This document shows, piece by piece, positions 16,116-24,934 of a stretch of DNA of 64,000 nucleotides (its first letter is position 1; every line of letters starts with the position of its first letter). Under the pieces are notes generated by a model. It worked only from the letters and a program-made list of their open reading frames with translations, did no database searches and was not told the origin of the DNA. Both the position numbers and the translations under genes were made by a program. Source of the DNA: Desulfobacillus sp041396245 (GTDB lineage Bacteria; Pseudomonadota; Gammaproteobacteria; Burkholderiales; Rhodocyclaceae); the NCBI GenBank assembly GCA_041396245.1, contig JAWKYW010000003.1, positions 62,001 to 126,000 of the forward strand, in the 5' to 3' direction.

Positions 16116-17027
16116 CTAGAGCAACACGTCCTTTGACACGCCGCGCCGCTTGAGGATGCGGCGCAACTGGGCCAGCGCCTCGATCTGGATCTGGCGCACC
16201 CGCTCCCGCGTCAGGGACAGGCGCTCGGCCAGTTCTTCCAGGGTCGCCAGTTCGCAGCCGTTGAGGCCATAGCGGAATTGGATCACCTGGCGCTGCTTGT
16301 CGCCGAGCATGCTGATCCACTCGGTGACGAGATGCTCGATTTCGACGGCTTGAATCTGCATCTCCGGTGATTCGGCCGTCTCGTCCGCCAGCGACTCGCC
16401 GATGGACAGGCTCGGATCGATCTCCAGCGGCGCATCCAGCGAAGCCACGTGCTCGTTGAGCGCCAGCACCTGGCGCACTTCCTCGACCGGCTTGTCGAGC
16501 AACTGGGCGATCTCCTCGACGCCGGTCTCGCGCGCACTGGCCGCTGCCAGATGACGCATGGCGCGCAATACGGTGTTGAGCTCCTTCACGACGTGCACCG
16601 GCAGACGAATGGTGCGCGACTGATTCATGATGGCCCGTTCGATGTTCTGGCGGATCCACCATGTGGCGTAGGTCGAGAAGCGGAAGCCGCGCTCAGGATC
16701 GTACTTGTCGAGCGCGTGAATCAGGCCGAGGTTGCCTTCTTCGATCAGATCGAGCAGCGGCAGGCCGCGATTGAGGTAATGCTTGGCGATATTCACCACC
16801 AGGCGCAGGTTGTGCTCGATCATTTTCTGCCGCGCCGATTCGTCGCCTTGGCGGGCGCGGCGGGAAAAGTCCAGTTCCTGCGCCGGTGTCAGCAGGGGGT
16901 TGGCACCGATTTCGTTAAGGTAGATCTGCGTGACGTCGTTGAGAAATTCCGGCTCCGCCACCGGCGCGGGCTCTGGCGTTGCCGGCTCGGCAGCGTCCCC
17001 GTCTTCCGGCAGGGCATCGTCGCGCAT
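16116..17027 (-). CDS. rpoS: RNA polymerase sigma factor RpoS
   Basis: This is the stationary-phase and general stress sigma factor, 303 residues, close to the usual size. Sigma region 1.2 begins at about residue 30 (DVTQIYLNEIGANPLLTPAQELDFSRRARQGD). Region 2 contains NLRLVVNIAKHYLNRGLPLLDLIEEGNLGLIHALDKYDPERGFRFSTYATWWIRQNIERA, region 3 EIAQLLDKPVEEVRQVL, and region 4 ends in LTRERVRQIQIEALAQLRRILKRRG. The order surE-pcm-nlpD-rpoS is the conserved one. By analogy the main rpoS promoter may lie within nlpD, but I did not identify it. Confidence 0.95.
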   Translation of the reverse strand: MRDDALPEDGDAAEPATPEPAPVAEPEFLNDVTQIYLNEIGANPLLTPAQELDFSRRARQGDESARQKMIEHNLRLVVNIAKHYLNRGLPLLDLIEEGNLGLIHALDKYDPERGFRFSTYATWWIRQNIERAIMNQSRTIRLPVHVVKELNTVLRAMRHLAAASARETGVEEIAQLLDKPVEEVRQVLALNEHVASLDAPLEIDPSLSIGESLADETAESPEMQIQAVEIEHLVTEWISMLGDKQRQVIQFRYGLNGCELATLEELAERLSLTRERVRQIQIEALAQLRRILKRRGVSKDVLL

Positions 17028-17030
17028 GAA

Positions 17031-17921
17031 TTACCTCTGCGGCAACAGGGTCGCAGGATCGAGCGGCTTGCCTTGGCGACGGATCTCGAAATGCAGCCTG
17101 GGCCGATCCGTGTCGCTGTCGCCGAGTTCCGCAATTTTCTGGCCCTTGGCCACCTGCTGGCCTTCCTTGGCCAGCAGCTTGCTGTTATGGGCGTAGACAC
17201 TGGACAGACTGTCGGCGTGCTGGATGATGAGAAGATTGCCGTAGCCGCGTATGCCGCTGCCGGCATAGGTGACCTTGCCTGCCTGGGCCGCCAGCACCGG
17301 ATCGCCGATTCTGCCTTCGATATCGATACCCTTGCTGCTGCCTTCGACATAGGGTGCCATCACGTTTCCTGCGCTCGGCCAGGCCCAGTTCGATTCCCCC
17401 CTGGCAGCGGGTGTTGCCGTCACCGGCTCGGGCCCGGCCGTCACGGCAGGTTGCGGTGCATCGCCCGTTGCCGGCTTCTGCGCCATCGCCATGGCCTGTT
17501 CCGTATAGGGCTGTTTGCCCCCTTTCGGCTCTCGCATCAGCATGCCTGTATTCGGCACGCCGGTTGCTGCAAGGGGACGCGTTTCGACCATTGACGGCGA
17601 AGCGATCGGCTTTGCCACGGCCACACCTTCCGGAGGAGCAATGCGCAGCTGCTGGCCGATGCGGATGAGGTTGGGATTGTCGATATGGTTCCAGGCCGCA
17701 ACATCCTGATAGGACTGGCCATGCTCCAGGGCGATGCTGTAGAGCGTGTCGCCCTTTCTGACCGTATGGTATTCACCCTTGCCGGCGATCGCCGTCGCGC
17801 GCGGCGGCTGCGCGCCACGCTCGATCACCGGAGCAGGCGTCCTCGATGCGCAGCCGCCGAGCAGGATGGCGGCGCAAGCGGTCAGCAGAATCGATCGGTA
17901 AATGCAGGTCACAATGCTCAT
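17031..17921 (-). CDS. nlpD: NlpD-type murein hydrolase activator lipoprotein
   Basis: The 296-residue lipoprotein has lipobox LLGGC (about Cys24), a LysM domain at about residues 50-95 (EYHTVRKGDTLYSIALEHGQSYQDVAAWN...), a Pro/Ala/Thr-rich linker and a C-terminal LytM (M23) domain from about residue 190. The LytM zinc site is degenerate: KGIDIEG replaces the usual HxGxD, and only LHFE remains of the HxH motif. This matches NlpD-type activators, which have lost peptidase activity and instead switch on an amidase for septum splitting. The start overlaps pcm by 4 bases. Confidence 0.93.
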   Translation of the reverse strand: MSIVTCIYRSILLTACAAILLGGCASRTPAPVIERGAQPPRATAIAGKGEYHTVRKGDTLYSIALEHGQSYQDVAAWNHIDNPNLIRIGQQLRIAPPEGVAVAKPIASPSMVETRPLAATGVPNTGMLMREPKGGKQPYTEQAMAMAQKPATGDAPQPAVTAGPEPVTATPAARGESNWAWPSAGNVMAPYVEGSSKGIDIEGRIGDPVLAAQAGKVTYAGSGIRGYGNLLIIQHADSLSSVYAHNSKLLAKEGQQVAKGQKIAELGDSDTDRPRLHFEIRRQGKPLDPATLLPQR

Positions 17922-18574
17922 TCGACTCCAGCCACAAGGGGCACGAAGCGTACCGCTTCGAGACGGCTTTCAGTATACCCACGTACGCTGCGCTCGATCA
18001 GGCAGAGCGCTTGCTCGGCACCGCCCAGGGGCAGGATCATGCGCCCGCCTACCGCCAGTTGATCGAGCAGCGTCTGGGGTACGCGAGTGGCGGCGGCGGC
18101 AAGGATGATTGTATCGAAAGGCGCAGCATCCGCCAGCCCCAGATGGCCGTCCGCATGCTTCAGCCGGACATTGGGCAAGCGCAATTGGCGCAGATTGGCG
18201 CGCGCCCTGTCCAGCAATTGGGCAATGCGCTCAATGGCAAAGACATCCTTCGCCAGCTGCGCCAGGACGGCCGCCTGATAACCGCAGCCGGCGCCGATCT
18301 CCAGGGTTTTCCCCAGCTCCCGTCCGGCTGCCAGCAGCTCGATCATGCGGGCGACGATGAACGGCTGAGAAATCGTTTGCTTGAGGCCGATCGGCAAGGC
18401 CATGTCCTCGTACGCGCGCGAAGCCAGCGCCTCCTCGACGAAAATGTGGCGCGGCACGGCGGCCATTGCCGCCAGCACCCGTTCATCGCGTATGCCGCCT
18501 GCCCGCAGGCGCTCGATCATCCGCGCACGGGTGCGCTGGGACGTCATGCCGATGCCGGACAGATCGCGTTTCAT
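17918..18574 (-). CDS. pcm: Protein-L-isoaspartate O-methyltransferase
   Basis: Pcm methylates L-isoaspartyl residues formed by ageing, starting their repair. The 218-residue length is typical. Motifs include VPRHIFVEEALASRAYEDMALPIGLKQTISQPFIVARM at about residues 40-78 and the SAM-binding TLEIGAGCGYQAAVLAQLA near 90-108. LNQLAVGGRMILPLG-type sequence (LLDQLAVGGRMILPLG) lies near 180. It overlaps surE upstream and nlpD downstream by four bases each, so the operon is tightly coupled. Confidence 0.96.
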   Translation of the reverse strand: MKRDLSGIGMTSQRTRARMIERLRAGGIRDERVLAAMAAVPRHIFVEEALASRAYEDMALPIGLKQTISQPFIVARMIELLAAGRELGKTLEIGAGCGYQAAVLAQLAKDVFAIERIAQLLDRARANLRQLRLPNVRLKHADGHLGLADAAPFDTIILAAAATRVPQTLLDQLAVGGRMILPLGGAEQALCLIERSVRGYTESRLEAVRFVPLVAGVE

Positions 18575-19314
18575 GCCGCGAGCCAGTTCCTGACGGAGTC
18601 GATCTGGGGCGCGTGCGTCAGATCGATCTGCAAGGGGGTAATCGAGGCGAAGCCGTTCTCAACGGCATTGAAATCGGTCCCCTCCCCGGCGTCCTGGGCG
18701 GCACCCGCTGCGCCGACCCAGAAAACCGTTTCGCCGCGGGGATTGACCTGTCTGACCACGCCTTCGGCCTTGTGCCGTTTGCCCAACCGCGTCACCCGCA
18801 CGCCCTTGAGCAGGCCGGGGGGCACATCCGGCACATTCACATTCAGCAGAACCGGCTCGCTGAGCGGGTTCTGCTGGCACCGCTCGACCATACGACGCAC
18901 CACCATTGCCGCTGTCTCGAAATGCGCCGCCTTGTGACTGGTCAGTGAAACCGCAATCGAAGGCACGCCAAGCAAATAACCCTCGGTCGCGGCTGCGACC
19001 GTGCCGGAATAGATGGTGTCGTCGCCCATGTTGGCGCCCAGATTGATGCCTGAAATCACCATGTCGGGAAGGTGATCCAGCATGCCCGTCACGGCAAGAT
19101 GCACGCAATCCGTCGGGGTTCCATTGACGAAATAGAAGCCGTTGGCGGCCTGGCGCAACCGCAGGGGACGGTCCAAGGTTAGCGAGTTGCTGGCGCCGCT
19201 GCGGTCCCGCTCGGGAGCGACTACCGTGATTTCTGCCAGATCGGAAAGCGTTCCGGCGAGGGCCTCGATGCCCGGCGCAAAGTAGCCGTCGTCGTTGGAT
19301 AGGAGGATGCGCAT
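18571..19314 (-). CDS. surE: 5'/3'-nucleotidase SurE
   Basis: SurE is a metal-dependent survival phosphatase acting on nucleoside monophosphates. The 247-residue protein starts MRILLSNDDGYFAPGI with the metal-binding Asp8-Asp9 pair. VVAPERDRSGASNSLTLDRPLR follows at about residues 35-56 (metal-binding Ser/Asn region), and VISGINLGANMGDDTIYSGTVAAATEG at about residues 86-112 supplies the conserved Asn. It is first in surE-pcm-nlpD-rpoS, and tRNA-Pro of the preceding unit ends 38 bases upstream. Confidence 0.96.
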   Translation of the reverse strand: MRILLSNDDGYFAPGIEALAGTLSDLAEITVVAPERDRSGASNSLTLDRPLRLRQAANGFYFVNGTPTDCVHLAVTGMLDHLPDMVISGINLGANMGDDTIYSGTVAAATEGYLLGVPSIAVSLTSHKAAHFETAAMVVRRMVERCQQNPLSEPVLLNVNVPDVPPGLLKGVRVTRLGKRHKAEGVVRQVNPRGETVFWVGAAGAAQDAGEGTDFNAVENGFASITPLQIDLTHAPQIDSVRNWLAA

Positions 19315-19351
19315 GGTGTGCCGCGCGGCGATGGCTGCCTCAGGGAAAGAA

Positions 19352-19429
<78 letters not shown>

Positions 19430-19484
19430 CTGGATGCGGATTATATCAGAGCAGGAGGGGAAAGCGAGGCGGCGCGGACGCAAA

Positions 19485-19850
19485 TCACGCCCGCAGCATG
19501 GCGATGATGCCGGCGATCTCGCCGCGCAGGGAATCGGCGGCGGCAGGATAGGACGCGGAGACGGCCGCGGGATTGTGAGATTCCTTGGCCGGGCCATCCT
19601 CGAGACGGTTGCGTGCGCCGCTGATGGTGAAACCTTCCCGGTAAAGCAGCTCGCGAATCCGGCGTACCAGCAACACCTCGTGGTGTTGGTAATAGCGGCG
19701 GTTGCCGCGCCGCTTGACCGGTTTCAGCTGGGTGAATTCCTGCTCCCAGTAGCGCAGCACGTGCGGCTTGACGCCGCACAGTTCACTTACCTCGCCAATG
19801 GTGAAGTAGCGCTTGGCCGGGATGGGCGGCAGATCATCCTTGCTTGCCAT
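19485..19850 (-). CDS. MerR-family transcriptional regulator
   Basis: The 121-residue protein has an N-terminal winged HTH of the MerR type: YFTIGEVSELCGVKPHVLRYWEQEFTQLKPVKRRGNRRYYQHHEVLLVRRIRELLYREGFTISGARNRL, residues 14-82. The short C-terminal tail lacks the metal-binding cysteines of CueR or ZntR-type regulators, so the inducer is unknown. The gene overlaps the 3' end of ihfA by 17 bases, and this ihfA-merR pairing is a conserved feature of betaproteobacteria. It may be a DNA-architecture or division-related MerR-like protein rather than a metal sensor. Confidence 0.9.
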   Translation of the reverse strand: MASKDDLPPIPAKRYFTIGEVSELCGVKPHVLRYWEQEFTQLKPVKRRGNRRYYQHHEVLLVRRIRELLYREGFTISGARNRLEDGPAKESHNPAAVSASYPAAADSLRGEIAGIIAMLRA

Positions 19851-20139
19851 GGCTGCTCAGCTTCTCGACCGAGGCCTTGAGTTTCTGGCTGGCGTGGAAA
19901 GTGACGACGCGACGCGCGGTGATGGGGATCTCTTCCCCGGTCTTGGGGTTGCGGCCGGGGCGCTGCGGCTTGTCACGCAGCTGGAAATTGCCGAAGCCGG
20001 ACAGCTTGACGCTCTCGCCACGTTCCAGCGCTGTGCGGATTTCCTCGAAAAAGCCTTCGACCATGTCTTTCGCTTCTCGCTTGTTCAGACCGACCTTCTC
20101 GAACAGAAGATCGGCGAGTTCCGCCTTTGTTAAGGTCAT
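19834..20139 (-). CDS. ihfA: Integration host factor subunit alpha
   Basis: IHF-alpha forms a heterodimer with IHF-beta and bends DNA sharply at specific sites. The 101-residue protein shows MTLTKAELADLLFEKVGLNKREAKDMVEGFFEEI at the N terminus, the DNA-binding arm sequence KLSGFGNFQLRDKPQRPGRNPKTGEEIPITARRVVTFHASQKLK at about residues 45-87, and a short tail. The IHF-alpha call over HU rests on RDKPQRPGRNPKTGEEIPI and on its position after pheT. The ribosome site AGGGAGCGG overlaps the end of pheT. Confidence 0.96.
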   Translation of the reverse strand: MTLTKAELADLLFEKVGLNKREAKDMVEGFFEEIRTALERGESVKLSGFGNFQLRDKPQRPGRNPKTGEEIPITARRVVTFHASQKLKASVEKLSSHGKQG

Positions 20140-20148
20140 TTCCGCTCC

Positions 20149-22536
20149 CTAGGAACGCAGCTTCGCGGCAAATTTTTGCGTGGCGGCTTCGATCATCCCG
20201 ACCAATGCCGCCTCGACTTCGCCATCAGAAAGTGTTTTCTCAGTATCTTGCATAACTACCCGGAATGCAAGACTTTTTTTGCCTGGATCGATCCCTTTTC
20301 CATGATAAACATCGAACAGGGCAAGCTCTCTGACGCAGTCTGGCGCCGCCGTGATCAGACAATTCAGCAAAGCCTGAACCGGCTGTTCCTGATCCACCAC
20401 CAGGGCAAGGTCGCGAACCACCGGAGGAAAGCGGGAAACCTCCCGGTAGCCCGGCATGGACTGCGGGAGAACGTCATCCAGATCCAGTTCGAACACTACC
20501 GGCGCAGCACCCAGCTCATATTTTTGTACCCACTGCGGATGCAATTCGCCGACCAGGCCGATGATCCTGCCCTGCAAGGCTACCGAAGCGGCCCGGCCGG
20601 GATGGAGGGCCGGATGATCCAGTCGTTGGAAACCGGCTTTTTGGGGCGCGAGGAGCGCTTCGACATCGGCCTTGATGTCGAAGAAATCGGCAGGGCGCGT
20701 TAACAGGCCCCATTGTTCCGGCGCTGCCGGTCCCGCTGCCAGGGCAGCGATGCGTTTGGGCTGGAGGAAACCGGCGATGGGGTTTCCCTCACTGCCGCCC
20801 TTGGTGCGCAGGAAGCAGCGGCCGGTCTCGAATACCCTTACCCGCTCAATACGCCGGTTCAGGTTGCCGACAAGATTGGCCACCAGGCCGCCGATCAGAC
20901 TGGACCGCATCACTCCCATCTGGCTGGCGATGGGGTTGGCCAGTACGACAGGATCCGGGTTGGCGCTGAAGTCCTGCTCCCAGGCAGCGTCTACGAAACT
21001 GTAATTCACCACTTCCTGATAGTCGCGTGCCGCGAGCAGCCGACGCACGCGCCAGATGCTTCTGACCCGCTCGTCCTGCGGCAGGATGGCCAGCGATCCC
21101 TGCGGCAATCGCGCAGGAATGTTGTCGTAACCATGAAGACGCGCCAGTTCTTCGACGAGATCTTCCTCGATGGCGATGTCGAAGCGGTGCGCGGGTGGCG
21201 TAACCGTGAAAATGTCTTCCTCGCGCGTAAACGGAAAATCAAGTCCCTTGAACAGGCGTGCCGCCACCTCGCCCCCCAGCTTGATCCCGAGAATCCTTTC
21301 GGCACGCGACACGCGAAGCCGCACAGGCTGGCGCTCGGGCAGATGATCCCGGGCAATCGCTTCCGTTACGGGGCCGGCCTGGCCGCCGCAAATCTCCTGT
21401 ATCAGCTGCGTCGCCCGTTCCAGCGCCTCACGGGTGGCGGAAAAGTCGACACCGCGCTCGAAACGATAGGAAGCATCCGAAGAAAAGCCCAGCATGCGTG
21501 CCTTGCCGGCGATGGCGTCGGGTGCAAAGAAGGCGCTCTCGAGGAAAAGCTCCTTGGTGGCATCCGAAATGCCGCTGTCTTCCCCCCCCATGATGCCGGC
21601 CAGCGCCAGTACCCGCTTTTCGTCTGCGATCAAGGCTGTGTCGGCAGCCGGCTTGACCGTCTGCTCGTTGAGCAGCAGCAACGACTCGCCCGGCGCCGGA
21701 TAACGCACGTGCACCGCCCCGGACAGGCGAGCGTTGTCGAAGGCATGCAGCGGCTGGCCAAGCTCCAGCATGACGTAGTTGGTGACATCCACCACGGCAC
21801 TGATGGCGCGGATGCCGCTGCGCTCCAGGCGCCGCTTCATCCAGGCCGGCGTGGGCGCCCTGGCATCGATACCGGCCACCACCCGTCCGCAATAGCGCGG
21901 GCAGGCTGCGGGCGCATCCAGCACCACGTCGCGGCGCTTGTCGCAGCCGATTTCGGCTTCCCGGATCGAAGGCAGGATTGCGGAAGTGCCGGTCAGCGCC
22001 CCCACTTCCCGCGCCACCCCTTTCAGGCTCAGGCAGTCGGCACGATTCGGCGTGAGCTTGAGGGTAAACAACTTGTCATCGAGGGCCAGATGGGAACGAA
22101 TGTCCTCGCCTACCGGCGCTTCGTCCGGCAACGCCAGAAGGCCGCTGTGATCCTCCGACAGGCCGAGTTCGCGCGCCGAGCACAACATGCCGAGGGATTC
22201 GACACCGCGCACCTTGGCGGCCTTGATCTTGACTCCGGGAAGATCGGCGCCGACGAGCGCGCAGGGCACTTTCATGCCGGGAGCGACATTCGGCGCGCCG
22301 CAAACGATCTGAAGGGTTTCCCCCTGGCCGGCATCCACCCGGCACAATTTCAGCTTGTCGGCATCGGGATGCTTGTCGACAGTGAGCACCTGCGCCACGA
22401 CGACGCCGCTGAAGGGCGGAGCGACGTTCGCCAGTGCCTCCACTTCCAGCCCGGCCATGGTCAGGCTGTGTGCCAGTTCGGCGCTGGTGAGCGGCGGGTC
22501 AACAAACTCTCGCAGCCAGTGTTCTGAAAACTGCAT
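20149..22536 (-). CDS. pheT: Phenylalanine-tRNA ligase beta subunit
   Basis: The 795-residue beta chain of the (alpha-beta)2 PheRS. It starts MQFSEHWLREFVDPPLTSAELAHSLTMAGLEVE. A tRNA-binding OB domain follows (VVAQVLTVDKHPDADKLKLCRVDAG, about residues 43-67), then the B3/B4 editing region, B5 (about 410-480) and a C-terminal ferredoxin-like anticodon-binding domain (YREVSRFPPVVRDLALVVDQEQP, about 703-725). The ATG at 22536 is two bases from the pheS stop. An open frame continues upstream inside pheS but is not part of this protein. Confidence 0.97.
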   Translation of the reverse strand: MQFSEHWLREFVDPPLTSAELAHSLTMAGLEVEALANVAPPFSGVVVAQVLTVDKHPDADKLKLCRVDAGQGETLQIVCGAPNVAPGMKVPCALVGADLPGVKIKAAKVRGVESLGMLCSARELGLSEDHSGLLALPDEAPVGEDIRSHLALDDKLFTLKLTPNRADCLSLKGVAREVGALTGTSAILPSIREAEIGCDKRRDVVLDAPAACPRYCGRVVAGIDARAPTPAWMKRRLERSGIRAISAVVDVTNYVMLELGQPLHAFDNARLSGAVHVRYPAPGESLLLLNEQTVKPAADTALIADEKRVLALAGIMGGEDSGISDATKELFLESAFFAPDAIAGKARMLGFSSDASYRFERGVDFSATREALERATQLIQEICGGQAGPVTEAIARDHLPERQPVRLRVSRAERILGIKLGGEVAARLFKGLDFPFTREEDIFTVTPPAHRFDIAIEEDLVEELARLHGYDNIPARLPQGSLAILPQDERVRSIWRVRRLLAARDYQEVVNYSFVDAAWEQDFSANPDPVVLANPIASQMGVMRSSLIGGLVANLVGNLNRRIERVRVFETGRCFLRTKGGSEGNPIAGFLQPKRIAALAAGPAAPEQWGLLTRPADFFDIKADVEALLAPQKAGFQRLDHPALHPGRAASVALQGRIIGLVGELHPQWVQKYELGAAPVVFELDLDDVLPQSMPGYREVSRFPPVVRDLALVVDQEQPVQALLNCLITAAPDCVRELALFDVYHGKGIDPGKKSLAFRVVMQDTEKTLSDGEVEAALVGMIEAATQKFAAKLRS

Positions 22537-22538
22537 GG

Positions 22539-23564
22539 TTATCTGAATTGCGAAAGAAAACGCAGATCGCCGTCGAAAAACAGGCGCAGATCGTTTACGC
22601 CATAGCGCAGCATGGTCAGACGATCCGGGCCCATACCGAAAGCGAAGCCGATGAAATTCTCGCTGTCGATGCCCACGGCCTTGAGCACGTTGGGATGTAC
22701 CATGCCGCTGCCGGCGATCTCCAGCCAGCCGGTATGGCTGCAGATGCGACAGCCGTTGCCCTCGCAGAAGACGCAGCTCATGTCGATCTCGGCCGACGGC
22801 TCCGTAAATGGAAAGAAGGATGGCCGAAAGCGCGTTCGCAGGTCGGGCTTCTCGAAGAAACAGCGCAGGAAATCGGTAAACACGCCCTTCAGATCGGCGA
22901 AGCTGACATCCTTGTCGATCCACAATCCTTCGACCTGATGGAACATGGGGGAGTGAGTGGCATCCGAGTCGACGCGATAGACCCGGCCCGGCGCAATGAC
23001 GCGGATGGGCGGCTTGTGCGTTTCCATGTAGCGCACCTGGATCGGGCTGGTGTGCGTGCGCAGCAGCAAGCCAGGGGCATTCTCCAGATAGAACGTGTCG
23101 TGCATCGAACGCGCCGGATGATTCTCCGGCGTGTTGAGGGCGGTGAAGTTATGGAAGTCGTCCTCGATTTCTGGGCCGTCGGCGACATCGAATCCGATTG
23201 AGCGAAACAGCGATTCGATGCGCTCCAGTGTCCGCGTCACCGGGTGCAGACCGCCCGTCGGCAGTCCCCTGGCGGGAAGCGTGATGTCGAGCGCTTCGGC
23301 CTTGAGCTGAGCCTCCAGCGCGGCATGCCTGAGCGCCTCGCGACGCGTGTTGAGTGCGGCCTCGATGCGCTCCTTGACACTGTTGATGGCAGCCCCGGCA
23401 CGCTTGCGCTCCTCGGGCGCGAGCGCGCCGAGGCCCTTCAGGAGCTCGGTCACCGAACCGCTTTTCCCGAGGTAGCGCGCCTTGGCCTGCTCCAGCGAGG
23501 CGGCATCGCCGATGCCGGAGAATTCGGCCGTTGCCCGGGCGACTAATTGTTCTATGTCATTCAT
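22539..23564 (-). CDS. pheS: Phenylalanine-tRNA ligase alpha subunit
   Basis: The 341-residue alpha chain carries the class II catalytic core. It has an N-terminal coiled-coil arm (residues 1-85), motif 1 near 110-130 (HPVTRTLERIESLFRSIGFDVADGPEIEDD), motif 2 (about 205-235: VYRVDSDATHSPMFHQVEGLWID) and motif 3 with GMGPDRLTMLRYGVNDLR near the C terminus. A terminator-like hairpin lies just upstream, between rplT and pheS, where enterobacteria have the pheST attenuator. I saw no Phe-rich leader peptide there. Confidence 0.97.
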   Translation of the reverse strand: MNDIEQLVARATAEFSGIGDAASLEQAKARYLGKSGSVTELLKGLGALAPEERKRAGAAINSVKERIEAALNTRREALRHAALEAQLKAEALDITLPARGLPTGGLHPVTRTLERIESLFRSIGFDVADGPEIEDDFHNFTALNTPENHPARSMHDTFYLENAPGLLLRTHTSPIQVRYMETHKPPIRVIAPGRVYRVDSDATHSPMFHQVEGLWIDKDVSFADLKGVFTDFLRCFFEKPDLRTRFRPSFFPFTEPSAEIDMSCVFCEGNGCRICSHTGWLEIAGSGMVHPNVLKAVGIDSENFIGFAFGMGPDRLTMLRYGVNDLRLFFDGDLRFLSQFR

Positions 23565-23575
23565 GTCTCAAGCGC

Positions 23576-23606
23576 AAAAAAAGGAGGCTTGGGGCCTCCT
23601 TTTTTC
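23576..23606 (-). terminator. Intrinsic terminator between rplT and pheS
   Basis: AAAAAGGAGGC and GCCTCCTTTTT form an 11-bp stem around a five-base loop, with further A and T runs on each side. On the minus strand it starts 15 bases after the rplT stop, with the pheS start 12 bases beyond. It would separate the infC-rpmI-rplT and pheST mRNAs or act as partial readthrough control. Confidence 0.85.
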
Positions 23607-23619
23607 GTGTATTGCGTGT

Positions 23620-23979
23620 TTACGCAGCGAGGCGGGACTTGGCCTGGTTCGCAATCTGCGCAAAGGCAGGCTTGTCGAACACCGCCAGATCCGCCAGCAC
23701 CTTGCGATCGACCTCGATGGAGGCCTTCTTGAGGCCGTTCATCAATGCGCTGTAGGTCATACCCAGTTCGCGGGCGGCCGCATTGATGCGGACGATCCAC
23801 AGCGAACGGAACTGGCGCTTGCGCTGGCGACGGTCGCGGTAGGCATACTGCCCCGCCTTCATTACCGCCTGCTTGGCAATGCGATAAACACTGCCACGGC
23901 GTCCGCGGAAGCCCTTGGCCTGGTCAAGAACTTTCTTGTGGCGCGCCCGCGCCGTTACACCCCGTTTGACTCTTGGCAT
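23620..23979 (-). CDS. rplT: 50S ribosomal protein L20
   Basis: L20 binds 23S rRNA early in large-subunit assembly. The 119-residue length and the basic N-terminal half (MPRVKRGVTARARHKKVLDQAKGFRGRRGSVYRIAKQAVMKAGQYAYRDRRQRKRQFRSLWIVRINAAARE) are typical. In other bacteria L20 represses its own operon by binding the leader upstream of rpmI. The gene is 12 bases downstream of rpmI. Confidence 0.98.
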   Translation of the reverse strand: MPRVKRGVTARARHKKVLDQAKGFRGRRGSVYRIAKQAVMKAGQYAYRDRRQRKRQFRSLWIVRINAAARELGMTYSALMNGLKKASIEVDRKVLADLAVFDKPAFAQIANQAKSRLAA

Positions 23980-23991
23980 GTTCCGGTCTCC

Positions 23992-24189
23992 TTAGGCGTA
24001 GGGCAGCATGGCCCGGATGGATGCGATGTCCGCAGAATGGACCTCCGTAATTCCGCGCAAGTGACGCTTGGCCTTGGTGGTCTTCTTGGTCAGGATGTGG
24101 CGCTTGAAAGCCTGGGACCGCTTGACGCTGCCCCCTGGCCGCACCTTGAAGCGCTTGGCCGCGCCGGATTTGGTTTTCATCTTCGGCAT
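23992..24189 (-). CDS. rpmI: 50S ribosomal protein L35
   Basis: The 65-residue, strongly basic protein starts MPKMKTKSGAAKRFKVRPGGSVKRSQAFKRHILTKKTTKAKRHLRG, a standard L35. The ATG at 24189 is preceded by AAGGAG. A 184-base gap separates it from infC, long for a ribosomal operon and probably a structured leader. Confidence 0.98.
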   Translation of the reverse strand: MPKMKTKSGAAKRFKVRPGGSVKRSQAFKRHILTKKTTKAKRHLRGITEVHSADIASIRAMLPYA

Positions 24190-24373
24190 TGCAGAACTCC
24201 TTCTTTTGTCATGGCGCCAGGTGGCCCCCGATACAGGAGCACTTCGACAACCCGCAACCACTTGTTGCATGGACCGTTGGTACGAAGACACGCGCACCCC
24301 GGCCGGCCCATTCCACCGTTTCGCTCCCACGCTGGGAGCGATGAATCCTGTCCCCCGGAAACCAATCCAGGTA
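24190..24373 (-). promoter_or_regulatory. Long infC-rpmI intergenic leader, possible L20 operator
   Basis: This 184-base interval has no credible reading frame. It contains a perfect 7-bp hairpin (GCTCCCA/TGGGAGC, loop of three, 24323-24339) not followed by a T run on the minus strand. In E. coli the corresponding interval holds the L20 repressor-binding site. The same role here is inferred from position and gene order, not from a recognised L20-binding structure. Confidence 0.4.
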
Positions 24374-24925
24374 CTAGCTTTTCTTTTCCTGTTTCTTGAT
24401 CGGCGCCAGCACCATGACCAACTGGCGACCCTCCATCTTCGGAAACTGCTCGACTGTCCCGTAGGCTTCGAGGTCACCCTTCACACGTTCCAGGAGCCTG
24501 ATTCCAAATTCCTGGTGAGCCATCTCGCGCCCCCGAAAGCGCAGGGTCACTTTCGTCTTGTCGCCTTCCTGCAGGAAACGGACCAGATTGCGCAGCTTGA
24601 TCTTGTAATCCCCCTCGTCAGTGCCGGGGCGAAACTTAACTTCCTTGACCTGTATCTGTTTCTGCTTGAGCTTGGCCTCATGCGCCTTTTTGGCCTCGGC
24701 ATACTTGAATTTGCCGAAATCCATGATACGGCAGACGGGCGGCTGGGCCAGAGGCGCGATTTCCACCAGATCCACACCCGCCTCTTCGGCCATCTTCAAG
24801 GCCGTCTGGACCGGCACAATCCCGACTTGCTCGCCCTCCATGCCGATCAGGCGAATCTCCGGGGCGTTGATTTCTTCGTTCAGTCGCTGCGTCTTCTGCT
24901 GCGCTTTCTGCTGTGGCTGTGCGAT
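24374..24925 (-). CDS. infC: Translation initiation factor IF-3 with ATC start codon
   Basis: IF-3 checks start-codon pairing on the 30S subunit and prevents early subunit joining. The protein is 183 residues if translation begins at ATC (24923-24925), giving (M)AQPQQKAQQKTQRLNEEINAPEIRLIGMEGEQVG. A strong GGAG site lies nine bases upstream of this ATC. Starting at the first ATG instead (24841) would remove about 28 residues including the conserved N-terminal NEEI segment. Rare AUU/AUC/AUA starts are typical of infC and allow IF-3 to repress its own synthesis. The C-terminal domain has KVTLRFRGREMAHQEFG. It lies 26 bases after thrS. Confidence 0.95.
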   Translation of the reverse strand: MAQPQQKAQQKTQRLNEEINAPEIRLIGMEGEQVGIVPVQTALKMAEEAGVDLVEIAPLAQPPVCRIMDFGKFKYAEAKKAHEAKLKQKQIQVKEVKFRPGTDEGDYKIKLRNLVRFLQEGDKTKVTLRFRGREMAHQEFGIRLLERVKGDLEAYGTVEQFPKMEGRQLVMVLAPIKKQEKKS

Positions 24926-24934
24926 GGTTCAAGT

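Noticed and set aside
23565..23619. A pheST attenuator with a Phe-rich leader peptide
   Set aside because: A terminator is present, but only 14 bases separate it from the rplT stop and no leader frame exists.
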